Source of the DNA: Actinomycetota bacterium
GTDB taxonomy: Bacteria; Actinomycetota; Acidimicrobiia; Acidimicrobiales; Ilumatobacteraceae
Direction: 5' to 3'
NCBI GenBank assembly: GCA_016213665.1
Contig: JACQZX010000010.1
Span: forward strand, 1 to 47,037
Length of the DNA: 47,037 nucleotides
The notes below the pieces were generated by a model, which was not told the DNA's origin, searched no databases, and saw nothing but the letters and a program-made list of their open reading frames with translations. The first letter of the stretch is position 1, and each line of letters starts with the position of its first letter. The position numbers and the translations under genes were made by a program. This document shows positions 33,567 to 42,566 of this stretch, in pieces.

Positions 33567-34346
33567 CTACGGACGCAGCGCTGGGAACGCAAGGCAGGCG
33601 TTGTCGACGGTGGCGCGACGGATGTCCTCGACGCTCGCTCCGCGGAGTTCGGCGAGGGCCTCGACGACGTGAATCACGTAGGCCGGTCTGTTCGTGCGGC
33701 CACGGTGAGGGATCGGCGCCAGGTAGGGGCTGTCGGTCTCGGCAAGCAGTCGGCCGACAGGGCACATACGGGCTGCATCGTGAAGCTCGGTCGCCGTTGT
33801 GAAGGTGACTATGCCACTGAAACTGAGGTATGCGCCGAGATCGAGGCACTGCCTGGCTTCGTCGGGTCCGCCTGTGAAGCAGTGGAAGATGGTGCGTTCC
33901 GGTACGCCTTCGGCACGGAACACGTCGAAAGTGTCGGCCCACGCGTCGCGCGTGTGGACCACCAGCGGCAGCCCGCGTTCTCGGGCAAGCTGGATCTGCG
34001 CCGCGAACGCGACGCGTTGTTGCTCTCGTGGCGAATGCTCGTAGAAGTAGTCCAGTCCGGCCTCTCCGATTGCGATCACGTTCGGATCGTCGAGGAATCG
34101 ATGGATCGTCTCGACGCCGTGCACCGCCTCGTGTGGGTGCAGCCCGGCGGTTGCGTACACGCCCGAGTGTCGCGTCGCGATGTCGATGGCGAGTTCCGTT
34201 GTCGCCGCGTCGCAGCCGACGTTGATCATCTTCGTCACCCCGACGGCGCGCGCCGCCACAATCACGTCATCGAGGTCGGCCCCGCGCGTGTCGTAAAGGT
34301 GGCAATGGCTGTCGATGTACTCGGCGCCGACCATGCCGGTGGTCAT
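33567..34346 (-). CDS. tatD: TatD-family metal-dependent hydrolase/DNase
   Basis: 259-aa TIM-barrel hydrolase. Metal and catalytic motifs: DSHCHLY, GEAGLDYFYE, LPLVVHTRDA, FHCFTGGPDEA and ETDSPYLAP. Family members degrade DNA from 3' ends or release D-amino acids from tRNA. ATG 34346 overlaps the metG stop by 4 nt (ATGA), so it is translationally coupled to metG; a longer frame is a shadow of metG. Confidence 0.94.
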   Translation of the reverse strand: MTTGMVGAEYIDSHCHLYDTRGADLDDVIVAARAVGVTKMINVGCDAATTELAIDIATRHSGVYATAGLHPHEAVHGVETIHRFLDDPNVIAIGEAGLDYFYEHSPREQQRVAFAAQIQLARERGLPLVVHTRDAWADTFDVFRAEGVPERTIFHCFTGGPDEARQCLDLGAYLSFSGIVTFTTATELHDAARMCPVGRLLAETDSPYLAPIPHRGRTNRPAYVIHVVEALAELRGASVEDIRRATVDNACLAFPALRP

Positions 34347-35854
34347 CGCCGGGGGAAAAGTGGGTCGGCCTTCACAACGGGTAGCCCGCCGGGATAACCG
34401 CCCCACTTTGCAGCGTTGGGCAACCGTTGATCGGTCACCTCGCCCGGCAGGCCGAGCCGATGCCAGATGGTGTCGCTGCTCGCGGGAACTGCTGGGCTGG
34501 CGAGAATGGCGATGATGCGCAGGGCTTCCAGCGCATCGCCGATCACCGCGTCGACCGTCGGTCCCGGCTCGGTCTTCCACGGTTCGTTGGCTTCGAGGTA
34601 CGCGTTGGTGGCGCGAATCAGTTGCCAAGTGGCATCGAGGGCGCGATTTGGTTGCACCGCGGCCCATCCTTGCGCCGAAGTCGTGTAGGCGCTCTCGGCG
34701 TCAATCGCGAGCGGCGAGTCGGTGCGTGGTGCCGGGCCAATGCCGCCGCACTTCTTGTCGACCACCGTGGCGACGCGCGAGAGCAGGTTGCCGAGGTTGT
34801 TGGCGAGGTCGCTGTTGTAGCGAGCGATCAGACCTTCGTACGTGAAGTCACCGTCTTGTCCGTACGTCGTCTCGGCGAGCACGTAGTAGCGGAAGCCGTC
34901 GACGCCGATGTCGTCGATGAGGTCGAGCGGGTTGACGACATTGCCGCTCGTTTTGCTCATCTTCTCGCCACCGGAGAGCAACCAGCCTCCGACGGCCCAA
35001 CTGCGCGGAGGTTCGATGCCGGCACTGAGCAGCATCGCCGGCCAGTACACGCAGTGATGGCGGATGATGTCCTTGCCGATCAGGTGATGGGCCGGCCAGA
35101 ACGTTTCGAATTGCGCCGCCCGCTCGGGCTGGTCGCTGCCGAAACCGATCGCCGTGATGTAGTTGGCCAGCGCATCGAACCAAACGTAGGCGACGTGCTT
35201 GGCATCCCAGGGCAGTGGGATACCCCACTTCAACGACGTGCGACTGACGCTGAAGTCGCGCAGGCCACAGCGGATTAGGCCGAGAGCTTCATTCCCGCGG
35301 AAGTCGGGAACGATGACGCCGGGGTGAGCTGCGTACCAATTCAGTAAAGGCTCTTGGTAGCGGCTGAGGCGGAAGAAGTAGTTCTCCTCCTCGTAGTACT
35401 CCACCGGCCGCTTGTGGATTCTGCACAGGTCGCCGGCGTCCAGTTCGTCGTCGGTGTAGTACTCCTCGCACGCCACGCAGTACTTGCCTTTGTAGAGATC
35501 GAGTTCGATGTCGCCGGCGTCGTAACAGCGTTGCAGCAACTCGGCGACGCCGATCTTGTGGCGCGGCTCTGTTGTGCGGATGAAGTCGTCGTGGCTGATG
35601 TTGAGCCGCCGCCACGCCTCCTCGTATAGGGGGGCGATCTCGTCGACGAATTCCTGGGCGCTCTTGCCGGCCGCGTCGGCATAGTCCTGCACCTTTTGGC
35701 CGTGCTCGTCGGTCCCGGTGACGAAGTGGACCTCGTCGCCGAGCAGTCGGTGCCATCGCGCGAGCGCGTCGCCGATGATTGTGGTGTAGGCGTGGCCGAG
35801 ATGTGGCTTGGCCGTGACGTAATAGATGGGGGTCGTCAGGTAGTACGTGCTCAC
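34343..35854 (-). CDS. metG: Methionyl-tRNA synthetase
   Basis: 503-aa class I synthetase. HLGH signature (YYVTAKPHLGHAY), a zinc-knuckle-like insert containing CVACEEYY and DLCRIHKRP, WFDALANYITAIGF, the KMSKT form of KMSKS, and an anticodon-binding alpha-helical C-terminus. The C-terminal tRNA-binding extension of E. coli MetRS is absent, as in actinobacteria. The start is GTG 35854 with an AAAGGA ribosome-binding site 7 nt upstream. First gene of metG-tatD-x-rsmA-ispE. Confidence 0.97.
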   Translation of the reverse strand: MSTYYLTTPIYYVTAKPHLGHAYTTIIGDALARWHRLLGDEVHFVTGTDEHGQKVQDYADAAGKSAQEFVDEIAPLYEEAWRRLNISHDDFIRTTEPRHKIGVAELLQRCYDAGDIELDLYKGKYCVACEEYYTDDELDAGDLCRIHKRPVEYYEEENYFFRLSRYQEPLLNWYAAHPGVIVPDFRGNEALGLIRCGLRDFSVSRTSLKWGIPLPWDAKHVAYVWFDALANYITAIGFGSDQPERAAQFETFWPAHHLIGKDIIRHHCVYWPAMLLSAGIEPPRSWAVGGWLLSGGEKMSKTSGNVVNPLDLIDDIGVDGFRYYVLAETTYGQDGDFTYEGLIARYNSDLANNLGNLLSRVATVVDKKCGGIGPAPRTDSPLAIDAESAYTTSAQGWAAVQPNRALDATWQLIRATNAYLEANEPWKTEPGPTVDAVIGDALEALRIIAILASPAVPASSDTIWHRLGLPGEVTDQRLPNAAKWGGYPGGLPVVKADPLFPRR

Positions 35855-35969
35855 GAGTGGTCCTTTCGGGGAATGGCGAACAAACGGCTGGTCAGGAGCC
35901 GGTGCACATTCGACGAATCAGAGCCAGGGAGGTCACAACACCAAGGCTACAAGTTCCAACGTTCCAAGT

Positions 35970-36065
35970 CCGGGGGTTTCGTGCCGAATCGGCGCCTCGG
36001 GGGGTTTCGTGCCCGTATTCGTGCACGAAACCCCCCGAGAGCGCAGGTGGGCAGGAAACCCCCGG
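35970..36065. repeat. Nested palindromic repeat element (GGGGGTTTCGTGCC family)
   Basis: An outer inverted repeat (CCGGGGGTTTCGTGCC at 35970-35985 against 36050-36065, 15 of 16 bases) encloses a perfect 17-bp inner hairpin (35996-36012 with 36023-36039, 10-nt loop). The motif GGGGGTTTCGTGC therefore occurs four times, twice in each orientation. It shares its core with the palindrome at 19087-19122. It fills the 222-nt gap between metG and the HAD gene, which otherwise holds no gene. Confidence 0.85.
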
Positions 36066-36076
36066 AACGGGATTGG

Positions 36077-36862
36077 TCAGCGGGATCGGCGGGTGCCGGC
36101 GGCGAAGCCGCCAGCCACCAATCCGGCGGCGCCGACGGCTTGGGTTGTTCTGCGGATCACGGCCTTGGTGCGCTTGCTGAACACCACCACCGGCCATCCC
36201 TCTTGCTCGGCGACGCGTTGAAGTTTGGCATCGGGGTTGACCGCTACCGCATGACCGACTGCTTCCAGCATCGGTAGGTCGCTGGCGGAGTCGCTGTACG
36301 CCCAGCAGTGCGCGAGGTCGAAGCCTTCCCACCGCGCAAGTTCGGCGATGGCTTCCACCTTCCCCGGCCCGTAGCAGAATGGTCCGGAGAGTTCGCCGGT
36401 ATACACGCCGCCGACGATCTCACCCTTGGTACCGATGCCGGCGGTCATTCCAAGTGACTTCGCCAGGGGCTCGACCAGCTCAATCGGCGAAGCAGAGACG
36501 ATGTAGGTGGCGCGACCGGCCTGGCGGTGTTGATCGAGCAGTCGCCGGGCTTCCGGACGCAGCTTGGCCATCAACTTCGGCACGATGTCGGTGTTGAGCG
36601 CGACCAGGTCTTCCACACGGACGTCCTTGACTGCGCCGAGGATTCGATCGCGCACGCCGTTGGATGTGTCGTCGCTGGCCCCCGTGAATCTGAAAGCGAT
36701 GGCGCTGAGCGCGTCGAGAACAAAGCGACGGGTCGGTACCAACTTGCCGCGCCAGGCAGCGATCGCAAGCACGAACGCGCTCGAACCGGCGATCAGTGTG
36801 CGGTCGAGGTCGAAGAAGGCGGCGGCGCTCGAGCCGGTTGAGTAGGTCGGCAGCGGGGTCAT
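36077..36862 (-). CDS. HAD-superfamily IB phosphatase (SerB/PSP-like)
   Basis: 261-aa hydrolase. Motif I is FFDLDRTLIAG (nucleophile Asp), motif II SASP, and motif III YGPGKVEAI with SDSASDLPML. A helical cap lies between motifs I and II. The C-terminus is hydrophobic and basic (VGAAGLVAGGFAAGTRRSR), possibly membrane-associating. Family members dephosphorylate phosphoserine or lysophospholipid-type substrates; the substrate is unknown. Confidence 0.85.
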   Translation of the reverse strand: MTPLPTYSTGSSAAAFFDLDRTLIAGSSAFVLAIAAWRGKLVPTRRFVLDALSAIAFRFTGASDDTSNGVRDRILGAVKDVRVEDLVALNTDIVPKLMAKLRPEARRLLDQHRQAGRATYIVSASPIELVEPLAKSLGMTAGIGTKGEIVGGVYTGELSGPFCYGPGKVEAIAELARWEGFDLAHCWAYSDSASDLPMLEAVGHAVAVNPDAKLQRVAEQEGWPVVVFSKRTKAVIRRTTQAVGAAGLVAGGFAAGTRRSR

Positions 36863-36875
36863 CGTGGTTGTCGGA

Positions 36876-37709
36876 TCAGCGCGGAATGCTGAGGGCCAAG
36901 TCGTAGACGCGGCGCTTGGCGGCGCCGGTCGTCGCTATCACGGTAGCGATCGCGGTCCGTCGATCGACGCCGCTGGCCAGTGCCATCCGTAACGCGCCGG
37001 AAATGGCCTCATCGGTTGCGAGTGGTTGCGGTGATGCGCCCTCGACTACCAATACGAATTCACCGCGGGGTGCCTGGTCGAGCAAGTGCTGAGCAGCATC
37101 GGCGAGATTGCCGCGCCACGTTTCTTCGTGGAGTTTGGTCAGCTCACGAGCAAGCGCGATTCCGCGATCCGTTCCGCATGCGGCCAGCAGGTCGTTCACT
37201 GTTCGGCGCACGCGGTGGGGTGACTCGTACATCACGACCGTCCGCCGCTCGGCCGCGATAGAGGCGATTCTCTCCGCGCGATCCCTGCCGGTTCGCGGCA
37301 GGAAACCCTCGAATACGAATCGAGTCGTGTCGAAGCCGCTGAGTACCAATCCCATCACCAGCGCGGCCGGTCCGGGCACGGCGCTGACCCGGTGTCCGGC
37401 CGCGACCGCCGCCCGCACAAGGCGAGCGCCAGGGTCGCTGATGCCGGGAGTACCCGCATCCGTGACGACAGCGACATCGCTGCCGGCCGCGAGCAGCTCG
37501 AGCACTTCGGCCGTTCGGTCACTCTCAGTGTGCTCGTTGGCGACGGCCAAGCGAACGCCGCGCACACCTGCATTTGCCAGCAGTTTGCCGCTATGGCGTG
37601 TGTCTTCGCAGCAGATCAGTGCGCACGCCTGCAGAGTGTTGACCGCCCGCGGGGGCAGGTCGTCCATGTTGCCGATTGGGGTGCTGATCAGCCACAACTG
37701 GCCGGTCAC
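36876..37709 (-). CDS. rsmI: 16S rRNA (cytidine(1402)-2'-O)-methyltransferase
   Basis: 277-aa tetrapyrrole-methylase-fold enzyme modifying C1402 of 16S rRNA. Motifs: LWLISTPIGNMDDLPPRAV, CEDTRHSGKLL, VTDAGTPGISDPGARLV, AVPGPAALV and YESPHRV. GTG 37709 overlaps the DUF192 stop (GTGA). It lies near metG as in mycobacteria. Confidence 0.95.
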   Translation of the reverse strand: MTGQLWLISTPIGNMDDLPPRAVNTLQACALICCEDTRHSGKLLANAGVRGVRLAVANEHTESDRTAEVLELLAAGSDVAVVTDAGTPGISDPGARLVRAAVAAGHRVSAVPGPAALVMGLVLSGFDTTRFVFEGFLPRTGRDRAERIASIAAERRTVVMYESPHRVRRTVNDLLAACGTDRGIALARELTKLHEETWRGNLADAAQHLLDQAPRGEFVLVVEGASPQPLATDEAISGALRMALASGVDRRTAIATVIATTGAAKRRVYDLALSIPR

Positions 37710-38047
37710 CCGCGAACCTCCAACTGTTGCCCGACCTGCAATCCCCAGCGCTCGAAGGCACCCGCCTGGCCCTCGACCACCGTCCGTGCCTTCCACACCG
37801 GCATCCCAATTCGGTGCCGGTGCATGTGGACGATCTTGATCACCACCCCGTCGGCATCCAAGAACGCCACGTCGATGGCGAAGCGCAGGCCGAGTGTGTG
37901 CACTGCCCGGCAAGGTGACAGCACGAGCGCGCCGCCGATGCCGTCGCGCCCGAGCAATCCGCGGGCGCGGGTGCGGCGGCTGTCGGCGCGTTCAGCGCTG
38001 GCAAGGACGTGTTCGCCGCAGACCAGCCAACACGCGTCTGATGCCAT
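37706..38047 (-). CDS. DUF192 family protein
   Basis: 113-aa single-domain protein with the DUF192 pattern RARGLLGRDGIGGALVLSPCRAVHTLGLRFAIDVAFLDADG. DUF192 proteins form a small beta-barrel of unknown function; many are secreted, but no signal peptide is visible here. It is translationally coupled to rsmI by a GTGA overlap. Confidence 0.82.
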   Translation of the reverse strand: MASDACWLVCGEHVLASAERADSRRTRARGLLGRDGIGGALVLSPCRAVHTLGLRFAIDVAFLDADGVVIKIVHMHRHRIGMPVWKARTVVEGQAGAFERWGLQVGQQLEVRG

Positions 38048-38079
38048 GGCCTACACAATGGCACGTCCACAAGTCTGGG

Positions 38080-39012
38080 TTAAAGCAGTGGGACGTCGGG
38101 TACGGCGACGAAACGTTGTCGAGCGCCGTGCGTCGAGTCGAACGCAGCCTTGCCGACCACAGCGCTGAAGATGATCGCTCCGCCGACAATGGTCCAGCCC
38201 TTCGGATGAAGGTCGAGTAACAGGATTCCCCACAGCGGAGCGAAGGCCATTTCGGTTTGTGTGAACACGGTCATCGGTACGGTCGGCACCTCTTTGGCGG
38301 CTGCGTTGAACATCAATGTGCCAACGACGATGAGCACAGCTCCGTGGAAGATCGCGTAGGCCACATCGGCCGCAGGTGGCACGAGCGATCTACCGTTTGC
38401 CATTGTGATGATGGAGCACGCCACCACCATCAACGCACAGTACCCAGCGAGCACCGGCGACCAATCACGCCGCCGGTCGGTGCGAACGCATGTCGCATAG
38501 AGCGCGAACCCGACCGATGAGGCGAAGGCGGCGATGTTCCCTTTCATGTTGCCGGCGCTGAGGTCGCCGAAAACCGTGACGACCAGCCCGGCGACGCCAA
38601 TGGCGAGCGCGATGACGGTGGAACGAGTCAGTCGCTCGCCGAGGAAGGTGGCGAACACCATCGCAACGAGTGGCGTCAAGGAACTGAGGAACGCTGCGTT
38701 TGCAGGAGTGGTGGTTTTCACCGCGTAGACGAACGCGATCGACGCGAGGAAGATGCCGAGGTTGGCGGCCGCCATCACGCGGCCGCTCCGCCACGCGATC
38801 AAGGTTCGACCCGTTTGCCCACGAACGAAGCCGATCATCTCGATCACGGCGATCACACCGATCGATCGCCAGATCAGGTACTGAAACGCGTCGGTATGGG
38901 TGGCCTTGCGGGCGGTGACGATGCCCATGCTCCATACAACCCCGGAACCAAGCGCGAGCAGCGATGCGACGACCGGCAATCGCTCGTGTGCCGGTCGTTG
39001 ATCCGCCCTCAT
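38080..39012 (-). CDS. EamA/DMT-family transporter
   Basis: 310-aa inner-membrane protein with ten hydrophobic segments arranged as two EamA repeats (first repeat from ASLLALGSGVVWSMGIV to LAIGVAGLVVTVFG, second from NIAAFASSVGFALYATCV to IVGGAIIFSAVV). Such proteins export metabolites or amino acids; the substrate cannot be told. ATG 39012 is preceded by GGAAG and a TATTCT box. It is divergent from trmB. Confidence 0.85.
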   Translation of the reverse strand: MRADQRPAHERLPVVASLLALGSGVVWSMGIVTARKATHTDAFQYLIWRSIGVIAVIEMIGFVRGQTGRTLIAWRSGRVMAAANLGIFLASIAFVYAVKTTTPANAAFLSSLTPLVAMVFATFLGERLTRSTVIALAIGVAGLVVTVFGDLSAGNMKGNIAAFASSVGFALYATCVRTDRRRDWSPVLAGYCALMVVACSIITMANGRSLVPPAADVAYAIFHGAVLIVVGTLMFNAAAKEVPTVPMTVFTQTEMAFAPLWGILLLDLHPKGWTIVGGAIIFSAVVGKAAFDSTHGARQRFVAVPDVPLL

Positions 39013-39107
39013 GGTTGCTTCCAGAATAGCGGTACGGATGTATTGCCTTTGGCTCTGCCGCAGGAACCGGTCGCGAAAACACGGTGCGTCGGCGGTAGCA
39101 ATGATGT

Positions 39108-39785
39108 GTGCAGCCTTCGCCCCATCCGCCGGCGCGCAGTTTCCGCTTGCGGCGTCGGCGGCTGTCACCTGTCCGGATGACGATGTACCGAGAGCGCCGC
39201 GCGATTTGGTCGCTGCCGGTGGCTGACGAGTTGCCGCCGTGGCCGCACCTCTTTCCGGCATTGAAGCCACCCATCGACGTCGTGCTCGACATCGGTTTTG
39301 GTGGGGGCGAGGCATTGGTGGCGCTGGCCGCGCAGCGTCCTGACGAAGCGGTGATCGGCGTCGATGTGCACACGTCGGGCGTAGCGCACGTGTTGGAAGC
39401 GATCGTGGCCAATGGCTGGCAGCACGTGCGCGTCGTCGAGGACGACGTTCTCGAACTGTTACCGAGGTTGCCGATGAATTCGCTCGCGGGGGTGCGGCTC
39501 TTCTTCCCCGACCCGTGGCCGAAGACCAAGCAGCGGCATCGGCGGCTGGCGCGAACCGACGTCGTCCCCGACCTGGTCGACCGCCTGCGCCGCGGCGGAA
39601 CTCTGCACGTTGCCACTGACAGCAGTGGCTACGCGCAACAGGTCGCGGCGGTGTGCGCGCTGGACCAACGGTTGCGTGGCGGAGTTGTCGAGCGGCCCGA
39701 CTGGCGTCCGGTCACGAAGTTCGAGACGCGCGGGTTGGTGGCAGGCCGCCAGCCGATCGATCTGATCTACGAACGGATCAGTTGA
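39108..39785 (+). CDS. trmB: tRNA (guanine-N7)-methyltransferase
   Basis: 225-aa SAM methyltransferase making m7G46 in tRNA. Motifs: an N-terminal basic RSFRLRRRRLSP like the RxFxRRxGR of the family, DIGFGGGEALVALA (SAM site), GVDVHTSGVAHVL, and the signature RLFFPDPWPKTKQRHRRLA. The GTG at 39108 keeps the conserved basic N-terminus and follows TAGCAAT by 5 nt. The last 8 bases overlap the convergent sulfatase gene. Confidence 0.94.
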   Translation: MQPSPHPPARSFRLRRRRLSPVRMTMYRERRAIWSLPVADELPPWPHLFPALKPPIDVVLDIGFGGGEALVALAAQRPDEAVIGVDVHTSGVAHVLEAIVANGWQHVRVVEDDVLELLPRLPMNSLAGVRLFFPDPWPKTKQRHRRLARTDVVPDLVDRLRRGGTLHVATDSSGYAQQVAAVCALDQRLRGGVVERPDWRPVTKFETRGLVAGRQPIDLIYERIS

Positions 39786-41232
39786 CCGGCGGTGGGTCGG
39801 GGTGGCGACCGATACCGCCGTAGCGCAGCAGCATTCCCGTCAGTTGGCGATCCAGGTTTTGCTGGCGCCATACCAGCATCTCCTGTGCCAGCGGCAGTAC
39901 AACCGCTGGATCCGTAACCTGCGTTTGCCACGTTGGGTCGCCGGCAAGATCGAAGCACAGCCAATCACCATTACCGAATTGCACGTACGCATTCGTGTCG
40001 TTGCGGAGAACGGCGAGGTTCTTGCGCTCCAGACGCCGATCCCACGGCCATTGATGCTCGCGCTGCCCGATGATGCCGTCGCGCCAGTCCCATTCGTAAT
40101 GGGCGCTTCGCCGCCAGTGCGGTGGGCGCTCGCCGTTCAGAAATGGGGTGAGCGGAAGTCCATCACACTGCACGGGCACCGGCACGTCCATCACGTCGCA
40201 AAGCGTCGGCATGATGTCGACGTTCTCGGTGAAGTCGTCGACGACAGTGCCATGGCCCGCTACGCGGAAGGGGTCGCGCACGATACCGATGATTTGGTAG
40301 CTGCTTTCGAAGTAGCCCAACTTCTGAAGCAGGCCCTGGTCGCCGAGCTGCTCGCCATGATCGGCAGTGATGATGATGATCGTGTTCTCCCATTCGCCAC
40401 GTGTCTTCAACGCGTCCACGATGCGGCCAAGGTGATGATCGACCTCGCTGATCATTCCGTAGTACTGGGCGCGCAGACTGGCCAATTCTCCGGAATCGGT
40501 TGGCGCGCCGGACAACTGCAGTAGTTCGTCGTGAAGACGGTGGCGCTGCCCCGGGATCGGTAGCGGCGGCGGGCAATCGGCGGGTGAGTACATCGTCGCA
40601 AACTCGCCGGCGGCGACGAAGGGAGGGTGCGGACGGATGAAGGACGCGTGGGCGAACCAAGGACCGTGCTGAGTGCGCAGCCACTCAAAGAAGTGGTCGG
40701 TGAGGAACTGGGTGACGGACTGTTCTGCGGGGCGCTCGTTCTCCGTAGCGAGTGCATATTCCGCGTCTGTTACCACCGCGCCGGTGTAACCGAGGCTACG
40801 CAGCCAGTCGAGCCAGGGTTGGTGGCGTTCGTCGAGGCACAACAACTCCTCGAAACCGGGGAGCACACCCTCCCAGTTCGACAGGCGCGGGTCGGCGGGG
40901 TCGGTGATTCGCCGCGGGTCGGCCGCCTGGTCGGTGTAGCCGAACATCACCGGCTGATAGCCGGCGCGCAGTGCGGCGCGAGCGACGTTGTCGAAGCGAA
41001 AGTCGAGTGGCGTGCCGTTGGCGACGACGCGGTTGTTCGCCTGGTACGTGCCCGTGTAGAGCGCCGCCCGGCCAGGTGCGCACGGAGCGGCTTGCGCGTA
41101 GTGGCGCGAGAGTCGAACACCGTTGGCGGCGATCAGGTCGAGGTTTGGCGTGCGTACGAGTGGATGGCCCGCCGCCCCGTAGGAGTCGCCGCGAAACTGA
41201 TCGAGCGTGACGAAGAGGATGTTGGGCCGCAT
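39778..41232 (-). CDS. Type I sulfatase / phosphonate monoester hydrolase-like
   Basis: 484-aa alkaline-phosphatase-superfamily enzyme. It has the metal-binding N-terminus NILFVTLDQFRGDSYG, the formylglycine motif CAPGR (C-x-P-x-R) followed by AALYTG, and ITADHGEQLGDQGLLQKLGYFE with further metal ligands. The Cys-type motif needs a formylglycine-generating enzyme, not present here. The pattern fits arylsulfatases and the related phosphonate monoester hydrolases. No signal peptide, so cytoplasmic. ATG 41232 lies 6 nt after TACGCT. Confidence 0.88.
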   Translation of the reverse strand: MRPNILFVTLDQFRGDSYGAAGHPLVRTPNLDLIAANGVRLSRHYAQAAPCAPGRAALYTGTYQANNRVVANGTPLDFRFDNVARAALRAGYQPVMFGYTDQAADPRRITDPADPRLSNWEGVLPGFEELLCLDERHQPWLDWLRSLGYTGAVVTDAEYALATENERPAEQSVTQFLTDHFFEWLRTQHGPWFAHASFIRPHPPFVAAGEFATMYSPADCPPPLPIPGQRHRLHDELLQLSGAPTDSGELASLRAQYYGMISEVDHHLGRIVDALKTRGEWENTIIIITADHGEQLGDQGLLQKLGYFESSYQIIGIVRDPFRVAGHGTVVDDFTENVDIMPTLCDVMDVPVPVQCDGLPLTPFLNGERPPHWRRSAHYEWDWRDGIIGQREHQWPWDRRLERKNLAVLRNDTNAYVQFGNGDWLCFDLAGDPTWQTQVTDPAVVLPLAQEMLVWRQQNLDRQLTGMLLRYGGIGRHPDPPPVN

Positions 41233-41238
41233 CGCCCG

Positions 41239-41244
41239 AGCGTA
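41239..41244 (-). promoter_or_regulatory. -10 box TACGCT for sulfatase gene
   Basis: On the minus strand TACGCT ends 6 nt before the ATG at 41232, predicting a leaderless mRNA. Confidence 0.45.
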
Positions 41245-41279
41245 CGCGAGCGACCTTCAATTGGTGGTGACTTCCCCTG

Positions 41280-41873
41280 TCAGGCGTTGCCTGCGGGTTC
41301 GCGCCACATCGGACGCAGACTGAATTCGGTACCGGGCACTGCGACGGAACCGACCTCGTTGAAACCGAGCGAGCGATACCAGGCCAGGTTGGCGTCGTTG
41401 GTCGACGTCAAAGATGCCGGAAATTGATCGCGGTCGCACACCTGCAGTACGCGCGACATCAGCGCTGCGCCGGTGCCGCGCCCTTGCGCCGAGCGACCGA
41501 CACCGACATAGGCGCAGTGGAACCTCGGCCGATGCGGGAAGTAGGCACCGGCCTGTCCAATGAGACCCAGCGTCACGCCCGCTCGTTCGCCGATCTGGGA
41601 GGTGAGCAGCGACACAGCGAGCGCCAGATCGGAGTCGTCTGGAAAGTTCCCGTCCGGCGGGATCCAAGTCGTCGTACCCGACTCGGCGATGTAGGTGTGC
41701 CCTCTCTCGAAGGTGCGGTCGAGTACGAGACCAAACCACTGCTGCGGGCAATGTGGCCAAAGACTGGCGGATGGATACACCCAGTTGAACCAAGGATCGT
41801 TCGCGAACGCGTCCGCGAGCACGATCGCAGCGGAATGCAGGTCGGGTCGGATCGCATGCCGGGCATCGGTCAT
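41280..41873 (-). CDS. GNAT-family N-acetyltransferase
   Basis: 197-aa acetyltransferase. The acetyl-CoA loop is VGRSAQGRGTGAALMSRVL and the C-terminal signature is NDANLAWYRSLGFNEVG. A strong GAGGAGG ribosome-binding site precedes ATG 41873. Substrate unknown. It lies in the same direction as the sulfatase and is divergent from a second GNAT gene. Confidence 0.87.
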   Translation of the reverse strand: MTDARHAIRPDLHSAAIVLADAFANDPWFNWVYPSASLWPHCPQQWFGLVLDRTFERGHTYIAESGTTTWIPPDGNFPDDSDLALAVSLLTSQIGERAGVTLGLIGQAGAYFPHRPRFHCAYVGVGRSAQGRGTGAALMSRVLQVCDRDQFPASLTSTNDANLAWYRSLGFNEVGSVAVPGTEFSLRPMWREPAGNA

Positions 41874-41932
41874 CGTGTCCTCCTCAGGGCTATTCGTAGA
41901 GTAATTGGTAGTCGCAAGTAGGTTTCATCACG

Positions 41933-42565
41933 ATGGTCGACAAGAAATCCAAAGATCCGTACATGCCAGAGCAGGTCTCGGTCGTTCCGGCCAACGAGAC
42001 GACGTGGGACGAGCTAACTGCCGTCTTCGGCACCGCCGACTACGCGAGTCGCTGTCTCTGTCAGCGGCTGAAGGTCACAGGCTGGCTTTGGCGCGACACC
42101 ACCATCGAACAGCGCTGCGAGATGTTGGCCGAAGGAACCGCGTGCGGTGACCCGGACGCGCTGGCCACCAGTGGGCTGGTGGCGTATGTCGATGGCGAGC
42201 CGGCGGGCTGGGTGGCGGTCGAGCCACGCACCGAGTACCCCAAACTTGCGAAGATGCCGATTCCTTGGAAGGGGCGCAACGAGGACAAGACCGACGAGAA
42301 CGTATGGGCCGTCACCTGCATGATTGTGCGCAAGGGTTACCGCGGGCGTGGCCTCACCTACCTGCTGGCGCAAGCGGCTACGGAGTTCGCGCGCGAACGG
42401 GGGGCGAAGGCAATCGAGGCCTACCCGATGATCACCGAGCCTGGCAAGGAGGTGACCTGGGGTGAGCTCTACGTCGGCGCCCGCCAGGTCTTCAAGGACG
42501 CCGGCTTCAAACAGATCACGCATCCCACCAAGCGGCGGGTAGTCATGCGCCTCAACTTCAAGTGA
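41933..42565 (+). CDS. GNAT-family N-acetyltransferase
   Basis: 210-aa acetyltransferase with CMIVRKGYRGRGLTYLLAQAATEFARERGA (acetyl-CoA loop) and a C-terminal GARQVFKDAGFKQIT. Its N-terminal ASRCLCQRLKVTGW resembles the small actinobacterial GNAT group with a Cys-containing N-terminus. A TAGGTT box lies 8 nt before the ATG. It ends 1 nt before the end of convergent ychF. Confidence 0.84.
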   Translation: MVDKKSKDPYMPEQVSVVPANETTWDELTAVFGTADYASRCLCQRLKVTGWLWRDTTIEQRCEMLAEGTACGDPDALATSGLVAYVDGEPAGWVAVEPRTEYPKLAKMPIPWKGRNEDKTDENVWAVTCMIVRKGYRGRGLTYLLAQAATEFARERGAKAIEAYPMITEPGKEVTWGELYVGARQVFKDAGFKQITHPTKRRVVMRLNFK

Positions 42566-42566
42566 C

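Noticed and set aside
35970-36065. CRISPR-like array
   Set aside because: The four motif copies alternate in orientation and form nested hairpins; no equal-length spacers and no cas genes.
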